14,510 nucleotides of DNA from JBEKJU01 sp050011095. Lineage in GTDB: Bacteria > Desulfobacterota > Syntrophorhabdia > Syntrophorhabdales > WCHB1-27. Shown in pieces: positions 1 to 7,400 of this stretch. Numbering within the stretch: the stretch's first letter is position 1; the number at the start of each line of letters is the position of its first letter. The position numbers and the translations under genes are program-made. The notes under the pieces are model-generated. The model worked only from the letters and a program-made list of their open reading frames with translations, was not told where the DNA came from and made no database searches. Where the stretch lies: assembly GCA_050011095.1 (NCBI GenBank), contig JBEKJU010000063.1, positions 1 through 14,510 on the forward strand, written 5' to 3'.

Positions 1-120
1 CGAGACGGGGCGGGAAGCGGACAAAGCGCGCGACGCAAGGCAATGTTCCCGGCGCTGGAGACGAAAGTAGTCTTTCCCGGAGAGAAAGAGGGCCGTAGGT
101 TCCAAATGCGTTTGCCCTGA
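1..120 (+). other. possible 3' end of an upstream gene (unidentified)
   Basis: Frame 1 is open from the first base to a TGA at 118-120 (39 codons, ending F-Q-M-R-L-P). It could be the C-terminus of a gene that begins outside the window. I recognise no family, and the opposite strand is also largely open here because of the GC content, so coding is unproven. Confidence 0.2.
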
Positions 121-126
121 GGGGGG

Positions 127-166
127 ACCCGGAAAAACACCCTGCCGGGTAAGGTCGTGATATAAT
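127..166 (+). promoter_or_regulatory. extended -10 promoter with upstream dyad, before the first HMA2 gene
   Basis: A perfect TATAAT lies at 161-166, preceded by TG one base upstream (TGATATAAT, 158-166), which is the extended -10 configuration. No good -35 box sits 16-18 bp upstream. Instead a short dyad acccgg/ccgggt (127-132 and 145-150) overlaps that place and could be an operator. Predicted transcription start is about 172-174, giving a leader of roughly 38 nt before the ATG at 211. Motifs are seen; function is inferred. Confidence 0.5.
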
Positions 167-210
167 AAGGATGAATCCTATCCACGAGAAGGCGAGGAGG
201 CTATATCTAT

Positions 211-531
211 ATGAACTACTACATGGCCGATACACCGGGGCGCCTCAGGATCGAGAGCCCGGCGCTCAAATCCGGCAGCCCCGATCTCGAAAGGTTCCGC
301 GATTTCATTACCCATATCCCGGACGTTTCTTCGGTCAAGATGAGACCGGAGATCGGAAGCGCCACGATCCTCTATGACCCCAAGAAGCTCGATCACGCGA
401 AGCTCATCGAACTCCTCGACAAGAGCGGTTATTTCGACCACGCAAAGGCAAAGACGCCCGACGACTACCTTGAAAAGGGGATCGAAAAAATCGGGGAGGC
501 CGCGGCGAGCGTCGTTGAGAACGAAATATAG
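211..531 (+). CDS. small HMA2-domain protein (Cys-less heavy-metal-associated-like domain)
   Basis: A 106-aa soluble protein. Residues 1-75 look like an HMA2 fold (a ferredoxin-like beta-alpha-beta-beta-alpha-beta variant of the heavy-metal-associated domain). The loop that holds CxxC in true metal chaperones reads P-G-R-L-R-I (residues 9-14), so cysteine-based metal binding is not possible there. YDPKKL (about 57-62) and SGYFD (about 72-76) are shared with the paralogue at 1357-1665. The last 30 residues predict as a helix. The start is set by GAGGAGG at 194-200, 10 nt upstream of the ATG. Its stop is only 15 bp from the stop of the convergent DUF5132 gene, with no terminator between. Homologous domains also begin the ATPase at 4414-7431 and the membrane protein ending at 8204, so a role as partner of that pump is inferred. 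No enzymatic function is visible. Confidence 0.85.
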   Translation: MNYYMADTPGRLRIESPALKSGSPDLERFRDFITHIPDVSSVKMRPEIGSATILYDPKKLDHAKLIELLDKSGYFDHAKAKTPDDYLEKGIEKIGEAAASVVENEI

Positions 532-546
532 GGAGGGCTCGGTCTC

Positions 547-873
547 TTACAAGGGGGACTCCGGCGCGGGGCCGGGACCGCGGGAAGGCGGGATATGCCC
601 AAGGCCGCCCCCGGCCTCCTTGTTCGGCTGTCGCCCCCGCTCCATCTCTTTTTTCGCCTCGGTAACAAGATCGCCGAGACCTTCACGGGCAGAGGATAGC
701 TTCGCTCTCCCCGCCTCGCATACCAGCAACCCGCCTCTGATGGCCGCTTTTACCGCGGGCTTGGCGGTGCGGGCGACGATGGGTATGACAACCGGCCCGA
801 GAATGGTGGCTGCGATACCGATTGCGAGATTTATCGCCAGATTGCCTTTGAACGCATCTTCGATGAGTCCCAT
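547..873 (-). CDS. DUF5132 family protein
   Basis: A 108-aa protein. Residues 8-35 form a hydrophobic, Gly/Ala-rich segment (G-N-L-A-I-N-L-A-I-G-I-A..., then G-P-V-V-I-P-I-V), followed by a basic amphipathic helix (K-P-A-V-K-A-A-I-R-G-G) and an acidic/basic helix containing L-V-T-E-A-K-K-E. This is the DUF5132 pattern and it closely matches the paralogue at 8711-8977. The C-terminal 25 residues are Gly/Pro-rich and probably disordered. The ATG at 871-873 has AAAGGAG 7 nt upstream. The family has no established biochemical function; it commonly sits beside HMA2 proteins and P-type ATPases, as it does twice here. I infer one membrane-inserted hairpin or helix and a structural or accessory role. 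Confidence 0.8.
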   Translation of the reverse strand: MGLIEDAFKGNLAINLAIGIAATILGPVVIPIVARTAKPAVKAAIRGGLLVCEAGRAKLSSAREGLGDLVTEAKKEMERGRQPNKEAGGGLGHIPPSRGPGPAPESPL

Positions 874-891
874 CGCTTACTCCTTTGTCAC

Positions 892-920
892 ATTGTGGGT
901 ATAGGGGACCGCCATGTCAA
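892..920 (-). promoter_or_regulatory. sigma70-like promoter for the DUF5132 gene
   Basis: On the minus strand TTGACA (complement of 915-920) is followed after 17 bp by CACAAT (complement of 892-897). The -35 is a perfect match and the -10 matches 4 of 6. The predicted start, about 885, lies right at the ribosome binding site, so the leader would be very short (about 12 nt). Confidence 0.4.
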
Positions 921-933
921 GGATCATCGGGAA

Positions 934-947
934 CCCAGGCACCTGGG
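934..947. promoter_or_regulatory. 14-bp dyad between divergent genes (operator candidate)
   Basis: CCCAGG-CA-CCTGGG is a perfect 6-bp inverted repeat with a 2-bp centre. It lies between the divergent DUF5132 gene and the zinc-ribbon/HMA2 operon, just upstream of the -35 of the minus-strand promoter. Its position suits a regulator of one or both directions. There is no direct evidence of binding. Confidence 0.3.
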
Positions 948-1036
948 AAACAATCTTTACGAAAAATTAACAAAACGACACATACGGGCTTAACAGACAA
1001 CCGATAGACTGGCATTGATGGAAAAGAGGCTGGATC

Positions 1037-1342
1037 TTGGTTGGCGAGGCTGAAGGACATGACGGGGATGCGCGGTGCCCTTCGTGCGGATCGCAGGCGG
1101 TTTACCGGTATGGCAGGACGACCGGCCGGCATCAGCGCTATATCTGCATTATGTGCGGTCGCCAGTTCATACCCGGCCGTGAAAGGCGCTATCCCAGGAC
1201 AAGGCCTGATTGCCCGGCATGCGGGGGAAAGACCCACGTGTTCAAGAGAGGAAGGGAGGGCCTAATCGTGTTCCGGTGCTGCCGGTATCCCGATTGTCGC
1301 ACCTACGTGAGAATGAAAGCCGAAGAGAGCGACGCCACATGA
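1037..1342 (+). CDS. double zinc-ribbon protein (transposase-type zinc ribbon without catalytic domain)
   Basis: A 101-aa protein consisting almost only of two zinc ribbons. The first is C14-x2-C17 ... C37-x2-C40, with the Y-G-R-T-T-G-R-H-Q-R-Y and C-G-R-Q-F pattern typical of the N-terminal ribbon of IS1 InsA and related transposases. The second is C59-P-A-C62 ... C81-C82-x4-C87. No catalytic DDE domain follows. The start is a TTG at 1037 with AAGAGG at 1024-1029; an in-frame stop at 1016-1018 excludes a longer form. The downstream HMA2 gene starts 14 bp after its stop, so the two are likely co-transcribed. Possible roles are a DNA-binding regulator derived from a transposase, or a zinc-binding accessory. 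A truncated insertion-sequence gene is the alternative, but no IS ends are seen. Confidence 0.7.
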   Translation: MVGEAEGHDGDARCPSCGSQAVYRYGRTTGRHQRYICIMCGRQFIPGRERRYPRTRPDCPACGGKTHVFKRGREGLIVFRCCRYPDCRTYVRMKAEESDAT

Positions 1343-1356
1343 GAGGAGGAAAGCTT

Positions 1357-1665
1357 ATGGGCTATTACATGCACGATCTGCCCGGAAGATTGAGGATCAA
1401 GACGCCCTTGATGAAGAACAACAGGGACGCCGCGTGCGCCGTAGAGGGCCTCCTTCTGGCCATGGCCGGCGTCGCAGGCGTGGCCATCAACCCCACGACG
1501 GGCAGTTGCCTCGTCAATTATGACCCGAAGAAGGCAAAGCGGGACGACATTCTTTCCGTCCTTGTGCGCACGGGTTATTTCGATCCGTCAAAGGCGGTCA
1601 CGAACGATCAGTATATCCACGAGGCGGCGACGAAAGTCCTGTCGCTTATCGCCGCCTTCATCTGA
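1357..1665 (+). CDS. small HMA2-domain protein, second copy
   Basis: A 102-aa paralogue of the product of 211-531: both begin with a Y-Y-M stretch, then P-G-R-L-R-I (residues 9-14) in place of CxxC, and both have Y-D-P-K-K and T-G-Y-F-D/S-G-Y-F-D. The C-terminus is a hydrophobic helix (V-L-S-L-I-A-A-F-I) that could contact a membrane or a partner. The frame is open from 1210, but the start is at 1357: AGGAGGA at 1344-1350 is well spaced and homology to the paralogue begins there. It lies 14 bp behind the zinc-ribbon gene. A metal-chaperone role by cysteine ligands is excluded by sequence; docking to the HMA2-bearing ATPase is inferred. Confidence 0.85.
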   Translation: MGYYMHDLPGRLRIKTPLMKNNRDAACAVEGLLLAMAGVAGVAINPTTGSCLVNYDPKKAKRDDILSVLVRTGYFDPSKAVTNDQYIHEAATKVLSLIAAFI

Positions 1666-1721
1666 TACCGGATTGGAAAAATTGGCGCGCGAGCGCGACC
1701 GCGTGCCGTGCGTCCATCATG

Positions 1722-2002
1722 TCTCCGGCCCTTCTTTTTTATGGGCAGGGGGCGACGCGAGCCGACGGTCGCACTTTTTCGCCTCCGGCCCTTCTTCTTT
1801 ATGAAGGGGTGCGCCACCCGCAGGGATAGCCTTACCGGTCAACACTCCGGTAGGCTGCGGGTGCCCGGCAAGAACAGGCGGCACGAGAGGAGGGGGCGAC
1901 GCGAGCCCAACGGGGTATTTTTTTTCGCCTCCGGTCCTTCTTTTTCATGAAGGGGAGGCTCCGCGGGCTTTGCCCGTGGAGGGGGCGACGCGAGCCCCAA
2001 TA
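1722..2002. repeat. cluster of three related noncoding repeat units with stem-loop cores
   Basis: The whole 351-bp gap (1666-2016) between the convergent HMA2 and DUF445 genes is repeat DNA with no credible gene. Two boxes recur three times in the same order. One is CTCCGGcCCTTCTTnTTnATG (1723-1743, 1783-1803, 1929-1948); the other is GGGGGCGACGCGAGCC (1748-1763, 1892-1907, 1981-1996). Between them unit 3 holds a stem-loop, ctccgcgggc-ttt-gcccgtggag (1959-1981). Unit 2 holds a longer hairpin listed separately. Related units occur at 14277-14375 with a different but still paired stem. There is no T-tract after the stem, so a simple intrinsic terminator is unlikely. A REP/BIME-like dispersed element is the best reading. 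Confidence 0.75.
1815..1863. repeat. two-stage hairpin inside repeat unit 2
   Basis: Outer arms cacccgcag (1815-1823) and ctgcgggtg (1855-1863) are perfectly complementary. Inner arms agccttaccgg (1828-1838) and ccggtaggct (1847-1856) pair with one bulged base and share two bases with the outer arm. The loop is tcaacact. It would form a stable RNA hairpin or cruciform between two convergent transcription units. Confidence 0.6.
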
Positions 2003-2016
2003 ATTGCGACCCCGGA

Positions 2017-3198
2017 TTACGGAAGACCCCGGAAGATGAAAGAAAGAAAATAGATGAGGAGACCCGCCAGTCCGCCGACAATAGTGCCGTTTATCCTTAT
2101 CCACTGTAGATCCCTGCCCACATGCAGCTCGATCCGTCTGCTCGTGGCCTCGGGGTCCCATTTCTTGACCGTCTCCGAGATAAAGAGCGCGAAAAGCTCC
2201 TTGTTCTCATGGACGGCCCCGGATATCCAGGCGCGCAGCCCCTGGTTGATCCTCTCCTTCAGGTCTTCCCGGGCAAATATCCCCTGTCCCGCCTCCCGGA
2301 TAAAGGCAGCGACCTGACCGACGAACTCCGAGTCAGGACTGGCGAGATCCCTGATAAGTCTCTCTCTCAGGATTTTCCAGGCAAGGGACGTACGATCCGC
2401 CTTACCCTTGGGGGCATCCGTCGCGCTGAAAGAGTTGCTATCAGGACCGGCGTTCCCGAGGAGCGCCACGGCGCCGGGGTCCGCCTCTTGGTCCTGGGGC
2501 CGCGACCGCTTCCGCGCCCCGGATATGGCATTCCCGACGGGCTCCAGGACCCGGTGATAGAGAGGCAGGCCCACCCTGTCGAGGCCGGAGAGGAAACCGG
2601 TCGCGGCCTTGCGCACAAAGGGCTTTCGCCAAACCGCGTCGGCTGCTCCACGAAGGAACGTGGATAAGCCCTTCTCCTGGGGATCCGCCCTTCCTGCGGC
2701 GTCCTGGCTATTGCCTTGCTCGTGAAGGAAGGATGGGATGTACTCGGCCGCCCGTTCCGCAATGAAGAGGGCATTGCGCTCTTCCGAAAGCCAGGTGGCC
2801 AGAAGACCGGCCAGGTCCACGGTCGCCATCTTCTTTTCGAGGAGGCCTTTTTCTAAAAAGTTTTCCTCGATAAAACGGGCGAGGCTCTCCCCTATCCTGT
2901 CTCTGTTGCGCGGGATGATGGCTGTCCGGGGGATCGGGAGGTTGAGGGGGTGCCGGAAGAGGGCCACCACCGCGAACCAGTCCGCCAGGGCGCCTATGGT
3001 CCCCGCCTCGCTAAAGGCCGCGACGAAGCCGAGAAGAGGGTGCCGTCGCTCGAACATCCGGCAGACCCAGTAGGTAACGACCATCAGGACCAGAAGGCCC
3101 GTGGCGAAGAGCTTCATCCGCTTCAGGGCGCGCTCTTGCTCCCTTCCGAATTCCGCTGTTCCGCTCGTCTTGGGGATAGTCCCGTCTTCTCTCGCCAT
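2017..3198 (-). CDS. DUF445 family membrane-associated protein (YjiN-like)
   Basis: A 393-aa protein from the ATG at 3198; a GTG 15 bp upstream is possible, but GGAGGG (complement of 3206-3211) is spaced for the ATG. Residues about 29-46 form a transmembrane helix. The diagnostic DUF445 core follows: G-A-L-A-D-W-F-A-V-V-A-L-F-R-H-P, then the I-P-R-N-R-D-R-I-G-E-S-L-A region (about 68-110). A second transmembrane helix near the C-terminus (G-G-L-A-G-L-L-I-Y-F-L-S-F-I-F) completes the usual layout of an inner-membrane protein with a long soluble central part. The middle carries an insert rich in charged residues and Pro. The function of the family is not established. It is the last gene of the operon, 28 bp after the SAM-synthetase-like gene. 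Confidence 0.85.
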   Translation of the reverse strand: MAREDGTIPKTSGTAEFGREQERALKRMKLFATGLLVLMVVTYWVCRMFERRHPLLGFVAAFSEAGTIGALADWFAVVALFRHPLNLPIPRTAIIPRNRDRIGESLARFIEENFLEKGLLEKKMATVDLAGLLATWLSEERNALFIAERAAEYIPSFLHEQGNSQDAAGRADPQEKGLSTFLRGAADAVWRKPFVRKAATGFLSGLDRVGLPLYHRVLEPVGNAISGARKRSRPQDQEADPGAVALLGNAGPDSNSFSATDAPKGKADRTSLAWKILRERLIRDLASPDSEFVGQVAAFIREAGQGIFAREDLKERINQGLRAWISGAVHENKELFALFISETVKKWDPEATSRRIELHVGRDLQWIRINGTIVGGLAGLLIYFLSFIFRGLP

Positions 3199-3226
3199 CC
3201 GCACGCCCTCCACGCTTCCGAAACCC

Positions 3227-4417
3227 CTATCCGGATTGGAGGAGGCTGGCCTTGTCCGTCACCTCCCAGGGAAGACCTATATCCATGCGCCCCACCTGGC
3301 CGTAGGAGGCCAGGCGACGATAGAAGCCGCCCCTGACGGTTGACGGGAGGTAACGGAGATGGAACTGCCGGAGAATGGCGGCAGGACGAAAGTCGAGGTG
3401 GCGCTCGACGCGGGCCATGATCTCGTCGTCCGGTATCCGCCCCGTGCCGAAGGTCTCTATCTGTATGCTCACCGGCTGCGCAAGTCCTATCGAGTAGCTG
3501 AGAGTGACTTCGCATTCCTCCGCCAGTCCGGCGGCCACCACGTTCTTTGCGGCGTATCGGGCCGCATAGGCCCCCGAGCGGTCGATCCTGAGCGGGTCCT
3601 TGCCGCTGAGGGCCGCGCCGCTGTGGCGCGAATATTCGCCATAGGTGTCGATGGCGTTCTTTCTGCCCGTGAGACCGCTGTGTACGGAAGGACCGCCGCC
3701 ATAGAAGAGGCCATCGGGATTTATAAAAATTCGCGTTTCCTCATCCGGCTTGAAGGCCTCGCTGGCGAAAACCGGGGTGACCACCTCTTCCATCAGCGCG
3801 GTCTGAAGCCTTTTCAGGGTCATCTCCTTGCTCGTGGTGTTCGCGATGACGGTGATGCTGTGGATGCGGCTCGGCCTCCGGCCCTGGTACTCCACGCCAA
3901 CCTGGGTCCAGCCGTCCGGCCCCAAATCGGGAAGTATCTTCTGGAAGCGGACCGACGCAAGCCTCCGGGCGAGCTTGTGGGCGAGCCATATGGGGAGCGG
4001 CATGAACGCGGGCGTCTGGGTGCAGGCGAAGCCGAAGACGGTCACCTGGTTGCGCGCCACAATGCGGTCGATCTCCTTGTCCGTAAGGGTGTTCTCATCG
4101 AACCGGCCATACTCTTCGGGGGGCATATCCCGGAGGCTCGTGATGATGGTGCACGTCTTCGAGTTGAACTGCGACCCCGTATAGCCCACCTGGTCGATTA
4201 CCTCCCGGGCGATAGAGGGAAAATCGATGGAAACAGGGGTGTCGAACCGCGCCGCGATGAAGACTATGGCGTTCGAGACGGCGCACTCCGCCACAATGCG
4301 GGCACGGGGGTCACGGCGGAGGATGTGGTCGACGAAGGCATCGCTGATCTGGTCGCACAGTTTGTCGGGATGTCCCTCGGTGACGGATTCAGATGTGAAT
4401 ACAAAGGGTTTCTTCAC
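3227..4417 (-). CDS. metK: divergent S-adenosylmethionine synthetase homologue
   Basis: A 396-aa protein collinear with MetK over its full length (family about 380-400 aa). MetK makes AdoMet from methionine and ATP. Conserved: E-G-H-P-D-K (14-19), I-S-D-A (24-27), E44, S-G-K-D (271-274), D-R-S-G-A-Y-A-A-R-Y (279-288) and the A-K-N-V-V-A-A-G-L-A segment. Changed: the GAGDQG signature loop reads V-A-R-N-Q-V (120-125), so its Asp is Asn. GGPxxDxGLTGRK reads G-G-P-S-V-H-S-G-L-T-G-R-K (241-253), Asp to His. GGGAFSxKD reads S-G-A-A-L-S-G-K-D (266-274). The GTG start at 4415-4417 overlaps the ATPase stop in GTGA, so translation is probably coupled. It may be a specialised paralogue with altered activity rather than the housekeeping enzyme; the symbol denotes family only. 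Confidence 0.85.
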   Translation of the reverse strand: MKKPFVFTSESVTEGHPDKLCDQISDAFVDHILRRDPRARIVAECAVSNAIVFIAARFDTPVSIDFPSIAREVIDQVGYTGSQFNSKTCTIITSLRDMPPEEYGRFDENTLTDKEIDRIVARNQVTVFGFACTQTPAFMPLPIWLAHKLARRLASVRFQKILPDLGPDGWTQVGVEYQGRRPSRIHSITVIANTTSKEMTLKRLQTALMEEVVTPVFASEAFKPDEETRIFINPDGLFYGGGPSVHSGLTGRKNAIDTYGEYSRHSGAALSGKDPLRIDRSGAYAARYAAKNVVAAGLAEECEVTLSYSIGLAQPVSIQIETFGTGRIPDDEIMARVERHLDFRPAAILRQFHLRYLPSTVRGGFYRRLASYGQVGRMDIGLPWEVTDKASLLQSG

Positions 4418-7400
4418 ACGGCACCTCGCGTCGTCTTTTTTATGGCTTCATTGACAAAGAGGGGGAGGATCGCGCCCCCGGCCGTGACAAGACCGTCGAC
4501 CATGCCTATGCGGCTGATGCCGAGGAGGCGGCGGAGGCCGGGAACCACCATGGCGATACCTTGAAGTGCAAAGGTTCCGACTAGGGCGGACGTGAGGTAG
4601 CGATTGGGCGTTGCCCCATCCCTATCGAAAATTGTCTTATTCTCGAAGCGGCAGGTGAGGGCATGGAGAAGCTGGCCGACCGTGAGGCTCAGAAAGGCCA
4701 TCGTGCCTGCCTGCGGTCCCTGCCCGTAGCGGGCGACGCCATACCCGTAGGCCCCGAGGGAGCCGGCGGAAATAACGGCTGCCTCCCTCAGCATTCCCTT
4801 CAAGCGGTCATATTGCAGGATCTCCTCGGCGGGGTCCCTGGGCGCACGAAGGAGGACGTCCGGTTCCGGCGCCTCAAGCGCGAGGGCAAGACCCGGGAAG
4901 ATATCGGACACCAGATTGATCCAGAGAAGCTGCATGGCGGTCAGGGGCTCTCCGAGCCCCGCGGTCACGGAGACGGCCGTCACCATGATCTCGCTCATGT
5001 TGGTCGAGAGCAGATAGTGGAGCGCCTTCCTGATATTGTTGTAGATGGTGCGCCCCTCGCTGACGGCGATCAGCATGGTCTCCAGGTTATCGTCCTCGAG
5101 CACGATGTCCGCCACCTCGCGCGCGACATCCGTGCCCGTATGGCCCATGGCGATGCCGATGGCGGCGGCCTTCAGGGCCGGCGCGTCGTTGATGCCGTCG
5201 CCTGTCATGCCCACGACCCTGCCCGCCTCCTGGAGGATCTGGACGATCCGGAGCTTATGGGCGGGGCTGACCCGGGCAAAGACGTGAAGTCCGCGGGTGA
5301 GGCCCTTGAGCACCTCGGTCGGCATATCCGTCAGATGGCGCGAATCGAGGATATTGATGTCTCCGCCGTCCGCGAGGTCCAGCTCCTTCCCCACCGCATA
5401 GGCGGTGGCGCTCTGGTCGCCCGTGATCATGACCGTATCGATGCCCGCCCCGTGGAAACCCGCGATGAGGTCTTTCACTCCATCCCGCACGGGGTCCGTC
5501 ATGCCGACGATGCCGAGCCAGACCATGTCCCTCACGGTGATGTCGCCGTTTTCCAAAAGGACCAGACTGTCATCGGAGACCGCCTGGGCAAGGCCGAGCG
5601 CCCTGAGGCCCTGGCCCGCGATCTCTTCGCCGGCTGTCTGGATATCACCTTTTGCCTCGTCCGACAGGGGCAGGCGGGTCCCGTCCTTCATGTACCACGT
5701 GCATGCCGCCAGGACCTCGGGAGGGCTCCCCTTGACCGCGAGGAGCCGTTTCGCCCCGCCGTTGGTGGAGTGGACCGTCAACATGACGTTTCTCGTCTCC
5801 GATCTGTGGATGACATTGATGAGGGGAAAGGCGGCCCTCAGTTCCTGCCCGTTGACCCCGGCCGCCAGGGCGACGTGGATGAGGGCGTTCTCCGTGGGCG
5901 ATCCCGTAACCGTGTAAGTCCCGGCGGCGCCGAATATCTCGCTCTCGTTGCAGAGGACGCCCACATGGAGGAGCATCAGCAACTCGTCACACGTATAGGG
6001 GTTTGTCTCTTCCGCCGGGGAGGTGAACCTGCCTTCCCTAACCTGCATATCGCGATTGCCGGTGAAAATCCGCGTCACCGTCATCCTGTTGAGGGTCAGC
6101 GTGCCGGTCTTGTCGAGGCAGATAGTCTGAACGGACCCCAGGGTCTCGATCGCCTCGAGTCGCCTCACGAGGACGTGGTGTCTCCGCATGCTCCGTATGC
6201 CGAGGGCGAGGGTAGTCGTGGCGACGGCCGGGAGACCTTCGGGAACGGCGGCGACGGCCAGGGCCATGGACATCTTGAGCATCCGGAGGAAGCCGTAGCC
6301 CCTGAGCAGGCCGATGCCAAAAACGCCGGCGCAGACGGCCGCGCTCATTATGGCGAGCCTTGTGCCCATGTGGTCGAGCTGACGCTCCATGGGCGTCGCG
6401 GGAGGCCTCGTTTCTCCCACGAGTATCTGGATGCGGCCGATCTCCGTGTAAGGACCCGTTGCAACCACGACCGCGAGACCCTGCCCGCCGGTGACAAGGG
6501 TGCCCATATAGACCATATTGTCCCTGTCGGCCAGGGGGAGGTCGACCTCGTCGAGGACGTCCGCAGTCTTGTGGGCCGGCATGCTTTCACCGGTGAGGGC
6601 CGATTCGTCCACGCTCAGATGCTGCGCCACGACGAGCCTCGCGTCCGCGGCAACGTAGCTGCCCGGCCGAAGCACGAGGATGTCGCCCGGCACCACGTCC
6701 TCGGCGCCCACCTGCGCGATCTCCCCGTCCCGTTTTACGAGAGCGGTAGGCGTGACCAGGCTCTTCAGGGAGCGGATGGTCTTCTCCGACCGGCTCTCCG
6801 TAACATAGCCGATCACGGCGTTGATCCCCACCACGCTCATGATCGCAACGGCATCGGCAAAACCGCCGGTCAATAGGGACACGCCCGCCGCAACCCCGAG
6901 AAGAAGCACCGGAAGGCTCTTGAACTGTTCTAACACTATGGACCAGGCAGAGCGCGGTACGGATTCCGGGAGTATGTTTGGGCCGAAGCGCGAGAGGTTC
7001 GCGCGGTATGCCTCATTGCTGAGCCCCGCCTCTTCGCTCGCGCCGAAGGCGGTGATGGCGTCCGTCGCCTGACGGAAGTGCCATAAACCGTCGGGCGGCG
7101 TTTCTTTCGCCTGGCCCAGGCGCTTCCTCAGACTCCTGGCCGGAACCCCCGGCCGGTGGGGCACCGCTTTTTCGACGGCTTGACCGCCCTGTCCTGCCCC
7201 GTCGTACCGGGGTAGAAGTCCCTTCACCTCTTCTTTGATCTCGGAGGCTGTTCGAGAGGAGGTGTAGAGGACGAGGACGTTTCCCGTCAGGGGGCTCGCC
7301 GAGACGTGGGTTATATCGTCGTCCCTCGACAGCCCCTCTTCCAGACGCCGTTTAAGCTCGTGCGACCCGTGGAGTCCCTCGACCCTGAAGCGGACCCTTC

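Noticed and set aside
211..531. Reading the HMA2 proteins as classical copper/mercury chaperones
   Set aside because: There is no CxxC or other cysteine pair in the metal-binding loop; that position is G-R-L-R.
374..904. A 176-codon plus-strand frame covering the DUF5132 gene
   Set aside because: The translation is Ser/Arg/Pro-rich low complexity, overlapping two better supported genes (HMA2 at 211-531 and DUF5132 at 547-873).
1722..2002. Possible CRISPR array
   Set aside because: Only three units, with unequal spacing (about 60, 90 and 140 bp between equivalent boxes), and no cas genes.
1608..2161. Minus-strand frames in the repeat region encoding Lys/Arg-rich peptides such as M-K-K-K-D-R-R-R-K-K
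   Set aside because: The similarity between these peptides is the result of the DNA repeats themselves; frames differ between units and none has a convincing ribosome binding site and full-length conservation.
3359..4564. A 401-codon plus-strand open frame opposite metK
   Set aside because: The minus strand encodes a full-length MetK homologue; the antisense translation has no family signature.
4663..6876. A 737-codon open frame on the plus strand opposite the P-type ATPase
   Set aside because: It is antisense to a gene with every P-type ATPase motif in order. The translation is His/Arg/Gly/Asp-rich with no recognisable domain, as expected for the mirror frame of GC-rich coding DNA.
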